From: Oerskovia douganii
Lineage (GTDB): Bacteria > Actinomycetota > Actinomycetes > Actinomycetales > Cellulomonadaceae
Reading direction: 5' to 3'
Length of the DNA: 64,000 nt
Assembly (NCBI RefSeq): GCF_015142735.1
Contig: NZ_JACSPN010000012.1
Span: forward strand, 55,820 to 119,819
Part shown: positions 26,738 to 36,498 of the stretch, one piece after another
Layout of the letters: the number at the start of each line of letters is the position of its first letter
How positions within the stretch are numbered: the stretch's first letter is position 1
Made by a program: the position numbers and the translations under genes
The notes under the pieces: generated by a model
Databases searched by the model: none
Told to the model about the DNA's origin: nothing
The model's input: the letters and a program-made list of their open reading frames with translations, nothing else

Positions 26738-26982
26738 CGGCGCGGGGCCTCGGCGCGCGCACCGTGGAACGGTGCTCACGCACTCGTATCCTGAGACGAG
26801 CGCCCAGGATCCGGGCAACCGGGCGAGGATCGACAGGCTCGGACCGACGGGTCGGGACGTGCGGCACGGGGTGCCGCGGTCCGCCAGGGTCAGGCAGTCC
26901 CTCCGACGCGACCGCGTCCGGCAGGGACCCGAGAACGACGGCACCGCTGACCGTGCGGGCCGGGTGATGGAGGAGGAGCTTC
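26738..26982 (+). promoter_or_regulatory. Promoter and long leader of the threonine operon
   Basis: This 245-base gap between lysA and hom contains a -10-like TATCCT (26788-26793). That would leave a leader of about 180 bases. I see no Thr/Ile-rich leader peptide and no riboswitch I recognise. A strong GGAGGAGG ribosome binding site ends it. Confidence 0.4.
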
Positions 26983-28329
26983 GTGGGAGCCAGCCAGCAG
27001 GAGCAAGGTCCGCTGCGCGTCGCGCTGCTCGGGTGCGGCGTCGTCGGGTCCGAGGTGGCCCGGCTGCTGACGCAGCAGAGCGCCGACCTCGCCTCGCGCG
27101 TCGGGGCGCCGCTCGAGCTCGTGGGGATCGCGGTGCGCGACGCGTCGGCCCCGCGCCCCCTCGCGGAGTCGGTCGACCGCTCGCTGCTCACCGAGGACGC
27201 CGAGGGGCTCGTCACGCGCGCCGACATCGTCATCGAGGTCATGGGCGGGATCGAGCCGGCCCGCTCGCTGCTCCTGCGGGCGATCGAGGCGGGTGCCGCC
27301 GTCGTGACCGCGAACAAGGCGCTCCTGGCCGAGGACGGCCCCACCCTCTACAAGGCCGCGGACACCGCGGGCGTCGACATCTACTTCGAGGCCGCCGTCG
27401 CGGGTGCCATCCCGATCGTCCGCCCGGTCCGCGAGTCGCTCGCGGGCGACCACGTGCGACGCATCCTGGGCATCGTCAACGGGACCACGAACTACGTCCT
27501 GGACCAGATGGCGAGCACGGGCATGTCGTTCGACGACGCCGTGAAGCAGGCCCAGGACCTGGGCTACGCCGAGGCAGACCCGACCGCCGACGTCGAGGGC
27601 TTCGACGCAGCGGCCAAGGCCGCGATCCTCGCGAGCCTCGCGTTCCACACGCGCGTCTCGCTCGAGGACGTCGCGCGCGAGGGCATCACGGCCATCACGG
27701 CCGACGACGTCGCGTGGGCCGCGCAGACCGGTCACGTCATCAAGCTGCTCGCCATCGCGGAGGCCGTGACGGGGGACGACGGTGCGCACGGGGTCTCGGT
27801 GCGCGTGCACCCGGCCCTCGTCCCGCTCACGCATCCCCTCGCCGGGGTCCGGGGGGCCTTCAACGCGGTCTTCGTCGAGGCCGACGCCGCGGGCGAGCTC
27901 ATGTTCTACGGTCGCGGCGCGGGAGGCTCGCCCACGGCCTCGGCGGTCCTGGGCGACGTCGTGTCGGCCGCGCGTCACCGGGTGCTGGGGGGCAAGGGCC
28001 CCGAGGAGTCGATCTACGCCGCGCTGCCGATCCTGCCCGCCAGCACAGCGGTGACGCGCTACCAGGTCCGCCTCGCGGTCGACGACCGCCCCGGCGTCCT
28101 GGCCCAGGTGGCGCAGGTGCTCGCCTCGAAGGGCGTCTCGATCGAGGCCGTCCGCCAGCCGTCCGAACCGTCCGACGGCACCCAGGGCGACGGGCCGACC
28201 GGCGTCGCGCACCTCGTCATCACGACCCACGCCGCAGCGGAGGCCGCGCTCGCCGCGACGGTCGACGCGATCGCGGTGCTCGAACCCGTCCGAGAGATCA
28301 CGTCCGTCCTGAGAGTCGAGGGAGCCTGA
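26983..28329 (+). CDS. hom: Homoserine dehydrogenase
   Basis: A 448-residue enzyme that reduces aspartate semialdehyde to homoserine, the branch point to threonine and methionine. The NAD(P) domain begins [18 protein letters not shown]. The catalytic domain has [31 protein letters not shown] and [24 protein letters not shown]-terminal ACT domain (about 360-445; [21 protein letters not shown]) implies threonine feedback. GTG 26983 follows GGAGGAGG. The stop shares one base with the thrC ATG. Confidence 0.97.
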   Translation: MGASQQEQGPLRVALLGCGVVGSEVARLLTQQSADLASRVGAPLELVGIAVRDASAPRPLAESVDRSLLTEDAEGLVTRADIVIEVMGGIEPARSLLLRAIEAGAAVVTANKALLAEDGPTLYKAADTAGVDIYFEAAVAGAIPIVRPVRESLAGDHVRRILGIVNGTTNYVLDQMASTGMSFDDAVKQAQDLGYAEADPTADVEGFDAAAKAAILASLAFHTRVSLEDVAREGITAITADDVAWAAQTGHVIKLLAIAEAVTGDDGAHGVSVRVHPALVPLTHPLAGVRGAFNAVFVEADAAGELMFYGRGAGGSPTASAVLGDVVSAARHRVLGGKGPEESIYAALPILPASTAVTRYQVRLAVDDRPGVLAQVAQVLASKGVSIEAVRQPSEPSDGTQGDGPTGVAHLVITTHAAAEAALAATVDAIAVLEPVREITSVLRVEGA

Positions 28330-29432
28330 TGGCCCACCAGTGGCGAGGCATCATCGCCGAGTACGCCGACCGCATGCCCGCCCACGTCACCGAGCGCATC
28401 GTGACGCTCGGCGAGGGCGGCACGCCCCTCGTCGAGGCGCCCGCGCTCTCGGCCCGGACCGGGGCCCAGGTCTTCCTCAAGGTCGAGGGCATGAACCCGA
28501 CCGCGTCGTTCAAGGACCGCGGCATGACCGCCGCGATCTCCTCGGCCGCGGGCCGGGGGGCGAAGGTCGTGGTGTGCGCCTCGACGGGCAACACGTCGGC
28601 GTCGGCCGCCGCGTACGCGACCAAGGCCGGCATGGTCTGCGCCGTCCTCGTCCCGGACGGCAAGATCGCGATGGGCAAGCTGAGCCAGGCCATCGCGCAC
28701 GGCGCCAGGCTGCTCCAGGTCGACGGCAACTTCGACGACTGCCTGGTTGCGGCACGCAAGCTCGCCGAGGCCTACCCGGTCGAGCTCGTCAACTCGGTGA
28801 ACCCGGACCGCATCGAGGGCCAGAAGACCGGCGCGTTCGAGATCGTCGACGCCCTGGGCGACGCCCCCGACATCCACGCGCTGCCCGTGGGCAACGCAGG
28901 CAACATCACGGCGTACTGGAAGGGCTTCCGCGAGTACGCGGGCCTGGGCGACCCCGACGCCCCCGGCGCGCACCTGCCCGCGGTCTCCACGCGGACCCCG
29001 GTCATGTGGGGCTTCCAGGCTGCCGGCGCGGCACCGATCGTCGCGGGCCACCCCATCACGCACCCCGAGACCATCGCGACCGCGATCCGCATCGGCAACC
29101 CCGCGTCGTGGGCCCAGGCAGAGGCCGCGCGCGACGAGTCGGGCGGCGTCATCGAGGCCGTGACCGACGAGCAGATCCTCGCGGCGCACCGCATCCTGTC
29201 GGCCGAGGCCGGCGTGTTCGTCGAGCCGGGCTCCGCGGCCGGCGTCGCGGGCATCCTCTCGCGCGCCGAGCGCGGCCTCGTGCCCGCCGGTGCGCGCATC
29301 GTCGTGACGGTCACGGGGCACGGCCTCAAGGACCCGCAGTGGGCGCTCAAGACGCTCGACGGCGCCGACGTTGCCCCGGTCCGGGTGAGCGCCGACGTCG
29401 TCTCGATCGCCGACGCGCTCGAGCTCGGCTGA
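28329..29432 (+). CDS. thrC: Threonine synthase
   Basis: A 367-residue PLP enzyme converting O-phosphohomoserine to threonine. The PLP lysine is Lys62 in [11 protein letters not shown]. Phosphate and cofactor loops are [15 protein letters not shown] and [16 protein letters not shown]. The C-terminal part has [13 protein letters not shown]. It is the short form without the N-terminal extension of the yeast-type enzyme. It is tightly coupled to hom (TGATG) and followed by thrB after 112 bases. Confidence 0.97.
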   Translation: MAHQWRGIIAEYADRMPAHVTERIVTLGEGGTPLVEAPALSARTGAQVFLKVEGMNPTASFKDRGMTAAISSAAGRGAKVVVCASTGNTSASAAAYATKAGMVCAVLVPDGKIAMGKLSQAIAHGARLLQVDGNFDDCLVAARKLAEAYPVELVNSVNPDRIEGQKTGAFEIVDALGDAPDIHALPVGNAGNITAYWKGFREYAGLGDPDAPGAHLPAVSTRTPVMWGFQAAGAAPIVAGHPITHPETIATAIRIGNPASWAQAEAARDESGGVIEAVTDEQILAAHRILSAEAGVFVEPGSAAGVAGILSRAERGLVPAGARIVVTVTGHGLKDPQWALKTLDGADVAPVRVSADVVSIADALELG

Positions 29433-29544
29433 CCCGGCCGCCGCCAGACCCGACGCCCGTCCCGTCCGGCCCCGGCGCCCCAGCGGCGCGGGGGCGGCAC
29501 CCGTCCCGGGCCCGCCCGCCCGTCCCTGAAGAGAGGTCCGCGAG

Positions 29545-30522
29545 ATGCAGCTCGGAGCCGACCATGTGCGCGTGCGTGTGCCCGCGACGAGCGCGAACCT
29601 GGGGCCGGGCTTCGACGCCCTGGGGCTCGCGCTCGCCCGCTACGACGTGCTCGAGGTCCAGGCGCTCGGCAACGGCGACGTGGTCGTCGACGTCCAGGGC
29701 GAGGGCGCCGGGGAGGTCCCGGGCGACGAGCGGCACCTGGTCGTGCGCGCGCTGCGCGCGGCGCTCGACCTGGTCGGCGCCCCGCAGACGGGCCTGCACC
29801 TGACCTGCACCAACGCGATCCCGCACGGGCGCGGCCTCGGATCCTCCGCGGCGGCCGTCGTCGCGGGGATCGTCGCGGCGCGCGCGCTCGTCGCCGACCC
29901 CGCCGCGCTCGACGACGCGACCGTCCTGCGGCTCGCGACCGAGTTCGAGGGGCATCCCGACAACGCGGCCCCCGCAATCTACGGGGGAGCGACGATCGCG
30001 TGGACCAGCACGGTCGAGGGGCAGGAGGGCGCGCACGCGGTGCGTCTCGACGTCCACCCCGACATCGAGGCCACGGTCCTGGTCCCGACGATCCGGCTCG
30101 CGACGAGCCGGGCCCGTGGCGTCCTGCCGGAGACGGTGCCCCACGCCGACGCCGCGCTCAACGCCGGCCGGGCCGCGTTGCTCGTCGAGGCCCTCACGCG
30201 TTCTCCCCAGCACCTGTTCGAGGCGACCGAGGACAGGCTCCACCAGGAGTACCGGGCGGGCGTCATGTCGGCGTCCTGGGAGCTCGTGCGGGCGCTGCGC
30301 GCCGACGGGCTGGCCGCGACCATCTCGGGTGCGGGGCCGACCGTCCTGCTCCTCGGGAGCGTCGCGGACCGGGAGCGGGCGGACCGGGTGCTGCGCGACC
30401 TGCTGCACGGCTCCGACCGGTGGCGTGCCTACCGTCCCGGGATCGACCTGGGCGGTGTGCGTTCGGAGCGCGTCCTGGGCACGACGCACGCGACGGGCGC
30501 GCCCCGCCGAGAGGTGCGCTGA
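29545..30522 (+). CDS. thrB: Homoserine kinase
   Basis: A 325-residue GHMP-family kinase that phosphorylates homoserine. The N-terminal PATSANLGPGFDALGLAL and the ATP loop PHGRGLGSSAAAVVAGI (from about residue 93) are diagnostic. EFEGHPDNAAPAIYGG supplies catalytic residues, and ISGAGPTVLLL lies in the C-terminal domain. ATG 29545 follows GAGAGG. The order hom-thrC-thrB matches other actinobacteria. The 112-base gap before it is GC-rich and shows no promoter I can defend. Confidence 0.97.
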   Translation: MQLGADHVRVRVPATSANLGPGFDALGLALARYDVLEVQALGNGDVVVDVQGEGAGEVPGDERHLVVRALRAALDLVGAPQTGLHLTCTNAIPHGRGLGSSAAAVVAGIVAARALVADPAALDDATVLRLATEFEGHPDNAAPAIYGGATIAWTSTVEGQEGAHAVRLDVHPDIEATVLVPTIRLATSRARGVLPETVPHADAALNAGRAALLVEALTRSPQHLFEATEDRLHQEYRAGVMSASWELVRALRADGLAATISGAGPTVLLLGSVADRERADRVLRDLLHGSDRWRAYRPGIDLGGVRSERVLGTTHATGAPRREVR

Positions 30523-30584
30523 CCGCTTCTCGGGGCGCGACGCCGACCCGTGGGAGGACTGGTCCGCACGAGGTCCACGGATGG

Positions 30585-30851
30585 TAGAATCCATTGAGCC
30601 TTCGCAGGTTCATGATGATGCCTCGGTGATTCCCTCGACGAGTACCCGCCGAGTCCCCGGGCATCGGCAGAGCAACCACTGACTGCGACTCAGACCCCGC
30701 GAGAAGGCAATCCAGCCCACGTCAGCTGACGTCGTCGTACCACTGACGCGTGGTTCCACTGCGTTCCGGCCGTCACGTGCCGAGCGTCGATCACCCGCGG
30801 CCCACCCCTCGAACCGAGACAAGTGGGCGCAAACGAGGGGAAGGGTCCTTC
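30585..30851 (+). promoter_or_regulatory. rho promoter and 255-base leader
   Basis: TAGAAT at 30585-30590 is a good -10 element and would give a leader of about 255 bases before GTG 30852. The leader contains the perfect palindrome ACGTCAGCTGACGT (30719-30732). rho is autoregulated by early termination in its leader in several bacteria, so the length is notable, but no specific Rho site can be proven by eye. The preceding 62 bases after thrB show nothing. Confidence 0.5.
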
Positions 30852-32954
30852 GTGACAGACACCACCGACACCGCCCGTGCAGGCGCACTCTCGACGCTGC
30901 GCCTCCCCGAGCTGCAGGCACTCGCCTCGCAGCTCGGTGTGAAGGGCACGTCCAAGATGCGCAAGAGCGATCTTGTCGACGTCATCCGTACCACCTCCGG
31001 CGAGAAGAGCGCTTCCGAGCGCCCCGCCGGCGGGTCCGACTCCGCGCGCCGCGCGCCGGAGAGGGACACCCGGACCGAGAAGGTCGTCGTGCAGCCGGCC
31101 GTCGAGGTGCCCGCGCGTGCAGCGACCGAGAGCGTCGAGCGCCCGCGTCGGGAGCGGGGCGAGCGTTCCGCCCGCGCCGACCAGGCCGCCGACATCGTCG
31201 CCCCGCTCCTCGAGCAGGGCGGGCGTGCCGCCCGGACGGACGGCGAGCACCGCGCCGCCGGGGGAGAGACCCCGGACGAGCGTGCCGCGCGTGCCGCGGC
31301 GGCGGTCGGCCTGGTGACCGGCGCGGCTCCCGAGCGCGGCTCGCGTCGTTCCGGTCGGGGCGCCGGTGCCCCGCGCGGCGGCGACGTCGAGGCCGGTCGC
31401 GAGCCCGCACCCGAGGGCGCGAGCACCCACCGCGGTGAGCGTCAGGGCCAGCAGGGCCAGCAGGGCCCGCAGGACCGCCAGAGCGGCCAGCAGGAGCGAC
31501 AGGCCGACCGCCAGGGCGGCCAGCGCCAGCGCGACCAGCAGGGCCAGCGCGACCAGCAGGGCCAGGGCGCCCGCCAGGGCGAGCAGTCGCAGGGCGGCCA
31601 GCGCGACCAGCAGGGCCAGGGCAACCGCCAGAACGACGAGTACGACGAGCGCGGCGGCCGCCGCCGTCGGGGTCGTGACCGCAACCGCGACCGGGACCGC
31701 AAGCGCGGACGCAGCCGGGGCGGGAACATCGACGTCGCGGGCCTCGACGACATCGAGGTGACCGAGGACGACGTGCTGCTGCCCGTGGCGGGCATCCTCG
31801 ACGTGCTCGACCAGTACGCGTTCGTGCGCACGAGCGGCTACCTGCCCGGGCCGAACGACGTCTACGTCTCGCTCGGCCAGGTCAAGAAGTCGGGGCTGCG
31901 CCGCGGAGACGCGATCGTCGGTGCGGTGCGTCAGCCCCGCGACGGCGAGTCGTTCCAGCAGACCGGTCCGCGCAACCAGAAGTTCAACGCGCTGGTCCGG
32001 CTCGACTCGGTCAACGGCATGTCGCCGGAGGCCGCGCGCAACCGCGCCGAGTTCAACAAGCTCACGCCGCTCTACCCGCAGGAGCGCCTGCGCCTCGAGA
32101 CGGGCGAGGTGGGTCGTCTCACGCCGCGCGTGATCGACATCGTCGCCCCGATCGGCAAGGGCCAGCGTGGTCTGATCGTCGCCCCGCCCAAGGCGGGCAA
32201 GACGATCATCATGCAGCAGATCGCGAACGCGATCACGACGAACAACCCTGAGGTCCACCTCATGGTCGTGCTCGTGGACGAGCGACCTGAAGAGGTCACG
32301 GACATGGAGCGGACGGTCAAGGGCGAGGTCATCGCCTCGACGTTCGACCGCCCCGCGTCCGACCACACGATCGTCGCCGAGCTCGCGATCGAGCGCGCCA
32401 AGCGCCTCGTGGAGCTGGGCCAGGACGTCGTCGTGCTGCTCGACTCGCTCACGCGTCTGTCGCGCGCCTACAACCTGGCTGCCCCGGCCTCCGGGCGCAT
32501 CCTGTCGGGTGGTGTCGACGCCTCGGCGCTGTACCCGCCCAAGCGCTTCTTCGGTGCCGCTCGCAACATCGAGAACGGCGGGTCGCTCACGATCCTCGCC
32601 TCGGCGCTCGTCGAGACCGGCTCCAAGATGGACGAGGTCATCTTCGAGGAGTTCAAGGGCACCGGGAACATGGAGCTCCGGCTCTCCCGCTCGCTCGCGG
32701 ACAAGCGCATCTTCCCGGCCGTGGACGTCAACGCGTCCGGTACGCGGCGCGAGGAGATCCTCATGCCGCAGGACGAGCTCCGCATCGTCTACAAGCTGCG
32801 TCGCGTGATGGGAGCGCTCGACCAGCAGCAGGCGATCGAGCTGCTGCTCGGCAAGCTCAAGGAGACCAAGTCCAACGTCGAGTTCCTGCTCCAGGTGCAG
32901 AAGACCACACCTGGCGGCATCAGCAACGACGAAGAGGTCGGTCGCGCCGTCTGA
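30852..32954 (+). CDS. rho: Transcription termination factor Rho (actinobacterial long form)
   Basis: A 700-residue RNA-dependent ATPase that terminates transcription. The Rho N domain is at about 14-46 ([33 protein letters not shown]). A 250-residue low-complexity insertion typical of high-GC actinobacteria follows, ending in a Gln/Gly-rich and then Arg-rich block. The cold-shock-like RNA-binding domain starts at about 305 ([20 protein letters not shown]). The ATPase has Walker A APPKAGKT (about 445), Walker [16 protein letters not shown] (about 525) and [25 protein letters not shown] 30852 follows GGAAGGG. E. coli Rho is 419 residues, so the insertion explains the size. Confidence 0.97.
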   Translation: MTDTTDTARAGALSTLRLPELQALASQLGVKGTSKMRKSDLVDVIRTTSGEKSASERPAGGSDSARRAPERDTRTEKVVVQPAVEVPARAATESVERPRRERGERSARADQAADIVAPLLEQGGRAARTDGEHRAAGGETPDERAARAAAAVGLVTGAAPERGSRRSGRGAGAPRGGDVEAGREPAPEGASTHRGERQGQQGQQGPQDRQSGQQERQADRQGGQRQRDQQGQRDQQGQGARQGEQSQGGQRDQQGQGNRQNDEYDERGGRRRRGRDRNRDRDRKRGRSRGGNIDVAGLDDIEVTEDDVLLPVAGILDVLDQYAFVRTSGYLPGPNDVYVSLGQVKKSGLRRGDAIVGAVRQPRDGESFQQTGPRNQKFNALVRLDSVNGMSPEAARNRAEFNKLTPLYPQERLRLETGEVGRLTPRVIDIVAPIGKGQRGLIVAPPKAGKTIIMQQIANAITTNNPEVHLMVVLVDERPEEVTDMERTVKGEVIASTFDRPASDHTIVAELAIERAKRLVELGQDVVVLLDSLTRLSRAYNLAAPASGRILSGGVDASALYPPKRFFGAARNIENGGSLTILASALVETGSKMDEVIFEEFKGTGNMELRLSRSLADKRIFPAVDVNASGTRREEILMPQDELRIVYKLRRVMGALDQQQAIELLLGKLKETKSNVEFLLQVQKTTPGGISNDEEVGRAV
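31440..31632 (+). repeat. Internal Gln/Gly repeat tract within rho
   Basis: Repeats of CAGCAGGGC and of an 18-base unit CAGCGCGACCAGCAGGGC (encoding QRDQQG) fill this part of rho. They are in frame and encode the flexible insertion. In other actinobacteria this insertion is variable and intrinsically disordered. Confidence 0.85.
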
Positions 32955-32960
32955 TCCACC

Positions 32961-33000
32961 GTGGGCCGTCCGCCCCCGTCCTCGCGGGCGGGCGGCCCAC
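32961..33000 (+). terminator. rho terminator
   Basis: GTGGGCCGTCCGCCC (32961-32975) pairs with 32986-33000, all but one pair being Watson-Crick. A T-containing stretch (GAGTTTCCCTT) follows. It begins six bases after the rho stop. A second small inverted repeat, TTGTGCC-N10-GGCACAA, follows directly in the rpmE promoter region. Confidence 0.75.
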
Positions 33001-33112
33001 GAGTTTCCCTTGTGCCGGACCCGTCTGGCACAATGTCCTGTTGGTTTCCCCGTCCCCGGTTCACGGCTGCTGTCCGCAGGCGACCCGGGGGCACCCCATT
33101 GAGGAGAGTCCT

Positions 33113-33331
33113 GTGAAGGCTGATATCCACCCCGAGTACGTCGTGACCGAGGTGACCTGCACCTGCGGTTCCACGTTCGTCACGCGCAGCACCGAGAAGT
33201 CCGGGCGCATCTCGTCCGACGTCTGCTCGGCCTGCCACCCGTTCTACACGGGCAAGCAGAAGATCCTCGACACCGGTGGCCGCGTGGCCCGCTTCGAGGC
33301 TCGTTACGGCAAGAAGGCCGCCGACAAGTAG
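33113..33331 (+). CDS. rpmE: Large ribosomal subunit protein bL31, zinc-binding form
   Basis: A 72-residue ribosomal protein. The four zinc-ligand cysteines of the C+ form are present: Cys16 and Cys18 (CTCGS) and Cys38 and Cys41 ([13 protein letters not shown]). Such forms are normally used when zinc is sufficient, while a cysteine-free paralogue elsewhere may be under Zur control. GTG 33113 follows GAGGAGAG. A hairpin (33341-33351 with 33397-33407, 11-bp stem) follows the stop and may terminate it before prfA. Confidence 0.97.
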   Translation: MKADIHPEYVVTEVTCTCGSTFVTRSTEKSGRISSDVCSACHPFYTGKQKILDTGGRVARFEARYGKKAADK

Positions 33332-33545
33332 CGACTCTCCAGCGCCGGTGGTCCGGGCGTCCGTCAACCTCTCCAGGGGCAGGCGGAGCGCTCGTTCCAC
33401 CGGCGCTGTCGTCTTGTCCGGTGCCGACGTCCGGCGCCACGGCCCCGACCGACGGTGCCGGACGTGCCGGACGGACCGGACGCACCGGACCGAGCCGCGC
33501 TCGGCCGGACAGCCCCACCACCCACCCTCTCGTCAGGACACCCTC

Positions 33546-34634
33546 GTGACCGAGTCCTTTGCCGCCGTCGAACACCTGCTCGCCGAGCACGCCGAGATCG
33601 AGACGCTGCTCGCCGACCCCGCGGTCCACGCGGACGCCGGCCGGGCGCGCACGCTCGGGCGCCGGTACGCCGAGCTGGGCCAGGTCGTCGCGGCCTACCG
33701 CGCGTGGCGCGACGCGACCGACGACGTCGAGGCCGCGGCCGAGCTCGCTGCCGAGGATGCGTCCTTCGCCGCCGAGCTGCCCGCGCTCCAGGCGACGGCT
33801 GCGGCCGCGACCGAGAAGCTGCGCAGGGTCCTCGTGCCGCGCGACCCCGACGACGGACGCGACGTGATCCTCGAGATCAAGGCGGGCGAGGGCGGCGAGG
33901 AGTCCGCGCTGTTCGCGGGGGACCTGCTGCGCATGTACCTGCGCTACGCCGAGCGCCGGGGCTGGAAGACCGAGGTCATCGAGGCCACGGAGTCGGACCT
34001 CGGCGGCTACAAGGACGTCCAGGTCGCGGTCAAGGCGCGAGCGGGCTCCACGGACCCCGCGGACGGCGTGTGGGCCAACCTCAAGTACGAGGGCGGTGTC
34101 CACCGCGTCCAGCGCGTGCCCGTGACCGAGTCGCAGGGCCGCATCCACACCTCGGCCGCGGGCGTGCTCGTGTTCCCCGAGGTCGAGGACGCGGGCGAGA
34201 TCGAGATCGACCAGAACGAGCTCCGCATCGACGTGTACCGGTCGTCGGGCCCCGGCGGGCAGTCGGTCAACACGACGGACTCCGCGGTGCGCATCACGCA
34301 CCTGCCCACGGGGATCACGGTCTCGATGCAGAACGAGAAGTCCCAGCTCCAGAACCGCGAGCAGGCCATGCGCGTGCTGCGCGCGCGGCTCCTGGCCGCG
34401 CGCCAGGAGGAGGAGGCGGCCGCCGCGAACGACCTGCGCCGCTCCCAGGTGCGCACGGTCGACCGTTCCGAGCGCATCCGGACCTACAACTACCCGGAGA
34501 ACCGGATCGCGGACCACCGCACGGGCTACAAGGCGTACAACCTGGACCAGGTCCTCGACGGCGACCTGGAGCCCGTGATCCGGTCGGCCATCGACGCCGA
34601 CGAGGCGGCGCGCCTCGCCGCCGCGGCGTCGTGA
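33546..34634 (+). CDS. prfA: Peptide chain release factor 1
   Basis: A 362-residue class I release factor reading UAA and UAG. The peptidyl-hydrolase motif GGQ (237-239, in [18 protein letters not shown]) is intact, and its Gln is the target of the methylase encoded next. The N-terminal helical region and the central [22 protein letters not shown] and [12 protein letters not shown] segments match RF1. GTG 33546 is preceded by AGGACA. The stop overlaps the prmC start (GTGA). Confidence 0.97.
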   Translation: MTESFAAVEHLLAEHAEIETLLADPAVHADAGRARTLGRRYAELGQVVAAYRAWRDATDDVEAAAELAAEDASFAAELPALQATAAAATEKLRRVLVPRDPDDGRDVILEIKAGEGGEESALFAGDLLRMYLRYAERRGWKTEVIEATESDLGGYKDVQVAVKARAGSTDPADGVWANLKYEGGVHRVQRVPVTESQGRIHTSAAGVLVFPEVEDAGEIEIDQNELRIDVYRSSGPGGQSVNTTDSAVRITHLPTGITVSMQNEKSQLQNREQAMRVLRARLLAARQEEEAAAANDLRRSQVRTVDRSERIRTYNYPENRIADHRTGYKAYNLDQVLDGDLEPVIRSAIDADEAARLAAAAS

Positions 34635-35671
34635 CCTCCGCGGAGGTCCCGCCCCGGACCCCCGGCTCCTCGTCCGTCGACCTGCCCGACGACGTCTCGC
34701 GCCTCGTGCGCGAGGCTGCGGCCAGGCTGGGGCGAGCCGGGATCGACACGCCCCGCGTGGACGCCGAGCTGCTGCTCGCGCACGCCGCGGGCGTCCCGCG
34801 CGAGCGGGTCGTGTCGGCTGCGGTCCTGGGTCGACCCGTGGGGACCCTGCTGCCCGACCCCGTGGACGGGGACCCGGCGCCCCGCACCTCGGCCGACGTG
34901 CTCGGCGACCTCGCGCGCCTGCTCGACGCCCGCGCCGCGCGCGTCCCGCTCCAGCACCTCACGGGCACCGCTCCGTTCCGCCACCTCGACCTCGTCGTGG
35001 GCCCCGGCGTGTTCGTCCCGCGCCCCGAGACCGAGCAGGTCGCGCAGGTAGCGGTCGACGAGGCTCTCGCGGTCGCCGCCCGCAGCTCGCGGGCCCCCGT
35101 CGTCGTGGACCTGTGCACGGGGTCGGGCGCGATCGCCCTGGCCGTCGCGACCGAGGTCCCCGGGGCGCTCGTGCACGCCGTCGAGCTCGACCGCGCCGCC
35201 CACGCCTGGGCCGAGCGCAACGTGGCCCGCGTCCGCGAGGCGAGCGGCGCCGTCGTGCAGCTCGTCCGGGGGGACGCCCGGACCGCGCTCACCGCGCTCG
35301 ACGGGTCGTGCGACGTCGTCGTCTCCAACCCGCCCTACGTGCCGCCCGACGCGGTCCCGCACGACCCCGAGGTCGCCCTGCACGACCCGCAGGTCGCGCT
35401 CTACGGGCTCGGCGAGGACGGCCTCGAGGTGCCGCGCGGCGTGACCCGTGCGGCCGCGCGGCTGCTGACCGACGGCGGTCTCTACGTCATGGAGCACGCC
35501 GAGGTCCAGGCGGCTGCCGTGCGAGAGATGGTCGCCGCGGTCGGTGGTTTCGAGGACATCAGGACCGCCCACGACCTCACGGGCAGACCCCGCATGGTCG
35601 TGGCCCGCCGCTCGCGGGCGACGACGGGCACGACCGCCGCACCAGCGGACCCTTCGGACATGGAAGACTGA
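34631..35671 (+). CDS. prmC: Release factor glutamine methyltransferase
   Basis: A 346-residue SAM-dependent enzyme that methylates the GGQ glutamine of RF1/RF2. A helical N-terminal domain contains [29 protein letters not shown]. The Rossmann core has [12 protein letters not shown] (about 160-171) and the substrate-binding NPPY at 233-236. A loop of about 25 residues ([21 protein letters not shown]) makes it slightly longer than average. It is translationally coupled to prfA. Confidence 0.96.
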   Translation: MTSAEVPPRTPGSSSVDLPDDVSRLVREAAARLGRAGIDTPRVDAELLLAHAAGVPRERVVSAAVLGRPVGTLLPDPVDGDPAPRTSADVLGDLARLLDARAARVPLQHLTGTAPFRHLDLVVGPGVFVPRPETEQVAQVAVDEALAVAARSSRAPVVVDLCTGSGAIALAVATEVPGALVHAVELDRAAHAWAERNVARVREASGAVVQLVRGDARTALTALDGSCDVVVSNPPYVPPDAVPHDPEVALHDPQVALYGLGEDGLEVPRGVTRAAARLLTDGGLYVMEHAEVQAAAVREMVAAVGGFEDIRTAHDLTGRPRMVVARRSRATTGTTAAPADPSDMED

Positions 35672-35676
35672 GAAGC

Positions 35677-36498
35677 GTGAGCTCTGTGCACCCCGTCACC
35701 GACCCGAACACCTGGGGACCGTCGATCGACGAGGCGGTGAACGCCGTCTCGCGCGGCGGCCTCGTGGTCCTGCCGACCGACACCGTCTACGGGATCGGGG
35801 CCGACGCGTTCGACGCCGACGCCGTCGCGGCCCTCCTCGCCGCGAAGGGGCGCGGGCGGCAGATGCCTCCGCCCGTCCTGGTCCCGGACCTGCGGACCCT
35901 CGACGGCCTCGCGACCGACGTGCCCGACGACGCGCGCGCCCTCGTCGAGGCGTTCTGGCCCGGTGGCTTCACCGTCATCCTGCCCGCGCAGCCCTCGCTC
36001 ATGTGGGACCTCGGCGAGACGCACGGGACCGTCGCGCTGCGCATGCCCGACCACCCGGCCGCGCTCGCCCTGCTGCGCCGTACGGGACCCCTCGCGGTCT
36101 CGAGCGCCAACTCCACCGGACGTCCGGCCGCGCTCGACGTCGAAGACGCCCAGGAGCAGCTCAGGGACTCGGTCGCGGTCTACCTCGACGGCGGCACGGC
36201 GCCCGGGGGAGTGGCCTCGACCATCGTCGACGCGACCGGTCCGCACCTGCGGGTCGTGCGCGAGGGTGCGGTCTCGCTCGAGCGTCTGCGCGAGATCGCC
36301 CCTGTCCTGGGCATCGGGGAGGAGCCCGCCGAGGTCCCCGCGCCCGGCGACGAGGTCGCCCCGGGGGCCGACGGCTCGTCCGAGGCGCCCGGCGAGGGCG
36401 TGGACGGCCTCGACGGGACGGTTGTCGACGAGGCCGCCGGAGAACGCCGCGCTGACCGCGACGAGACGACGAGCACCCCGGGGGCGAACGGCGGGTGA
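35677..36498 (+). CDS. tsaC: L-threonylcarbamoyladenylate synthase (Sua5/YrdC/YwlC family)
   Basis: A 273-residue protein making the threonylcarbamoyl-AMP used for the t6A37 modification of tRNA. The YrdC domain (about 15-210) has GGLVVLPTDTVYGIGADAF, KGRGRQMPPPVLV, WPGGFTVILPAQ, VALRMPDHPAA and AVSSANSTGRPA. In place of the Sua5 C-terminal domain there is a 60-residue Glu/Gly/Asp-rich tail that looks disordered. GTG 35677 is 6 bases after the prmC stop. The stop overlaps the wecA start. The neighbourhood is conserved in mycobacteria. Confidence 0.93.
   Translation: MSSVHPVTDPNTWGPSIDEAVNAVSRGGLVVLPTDTVYGIGADAFDADAVAALLAAKGRGRQMPPPVLVPDLRTLDGLATDVPDDARALVEAFWPGGFTVILPAQPSLMWDLGETHGTVALRMPDHPAALALLRRTGPLAVSSANSTGRPAALDVEDAQEQLRDSVAVYLDGGTAPGGVASTIVDATGPHLRVVREGAVSLERLREIAPVLGIGEEPAEVPAPGDEVAPGADGSSEAPGEGVDGLDGTVVDEAAGERRADRDETTSTPGANGG

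Noticed and set aside
26764..26967. Leader peptide for attenuation of the threonine operon
   Set aside because: The frame has no run of Thr or Ile codons, and no terminator/antiterminator pair is evident.
31440..31632. CRISPR-like or mobile repeat inside the rho region
   Set aside because: The repeats are short, in frame and contiguous, and encode the disordered insertion of Rho. There are no spacers.
33005..33030. Zur operator before rpmE
   Set aside because: The inverted repeat TTGTGCC-N10-GGCACAA does not resemble the actinobacterial Zur box, and Zur normally represses the cysteine-free paralogue, not the zinc form encoded here.
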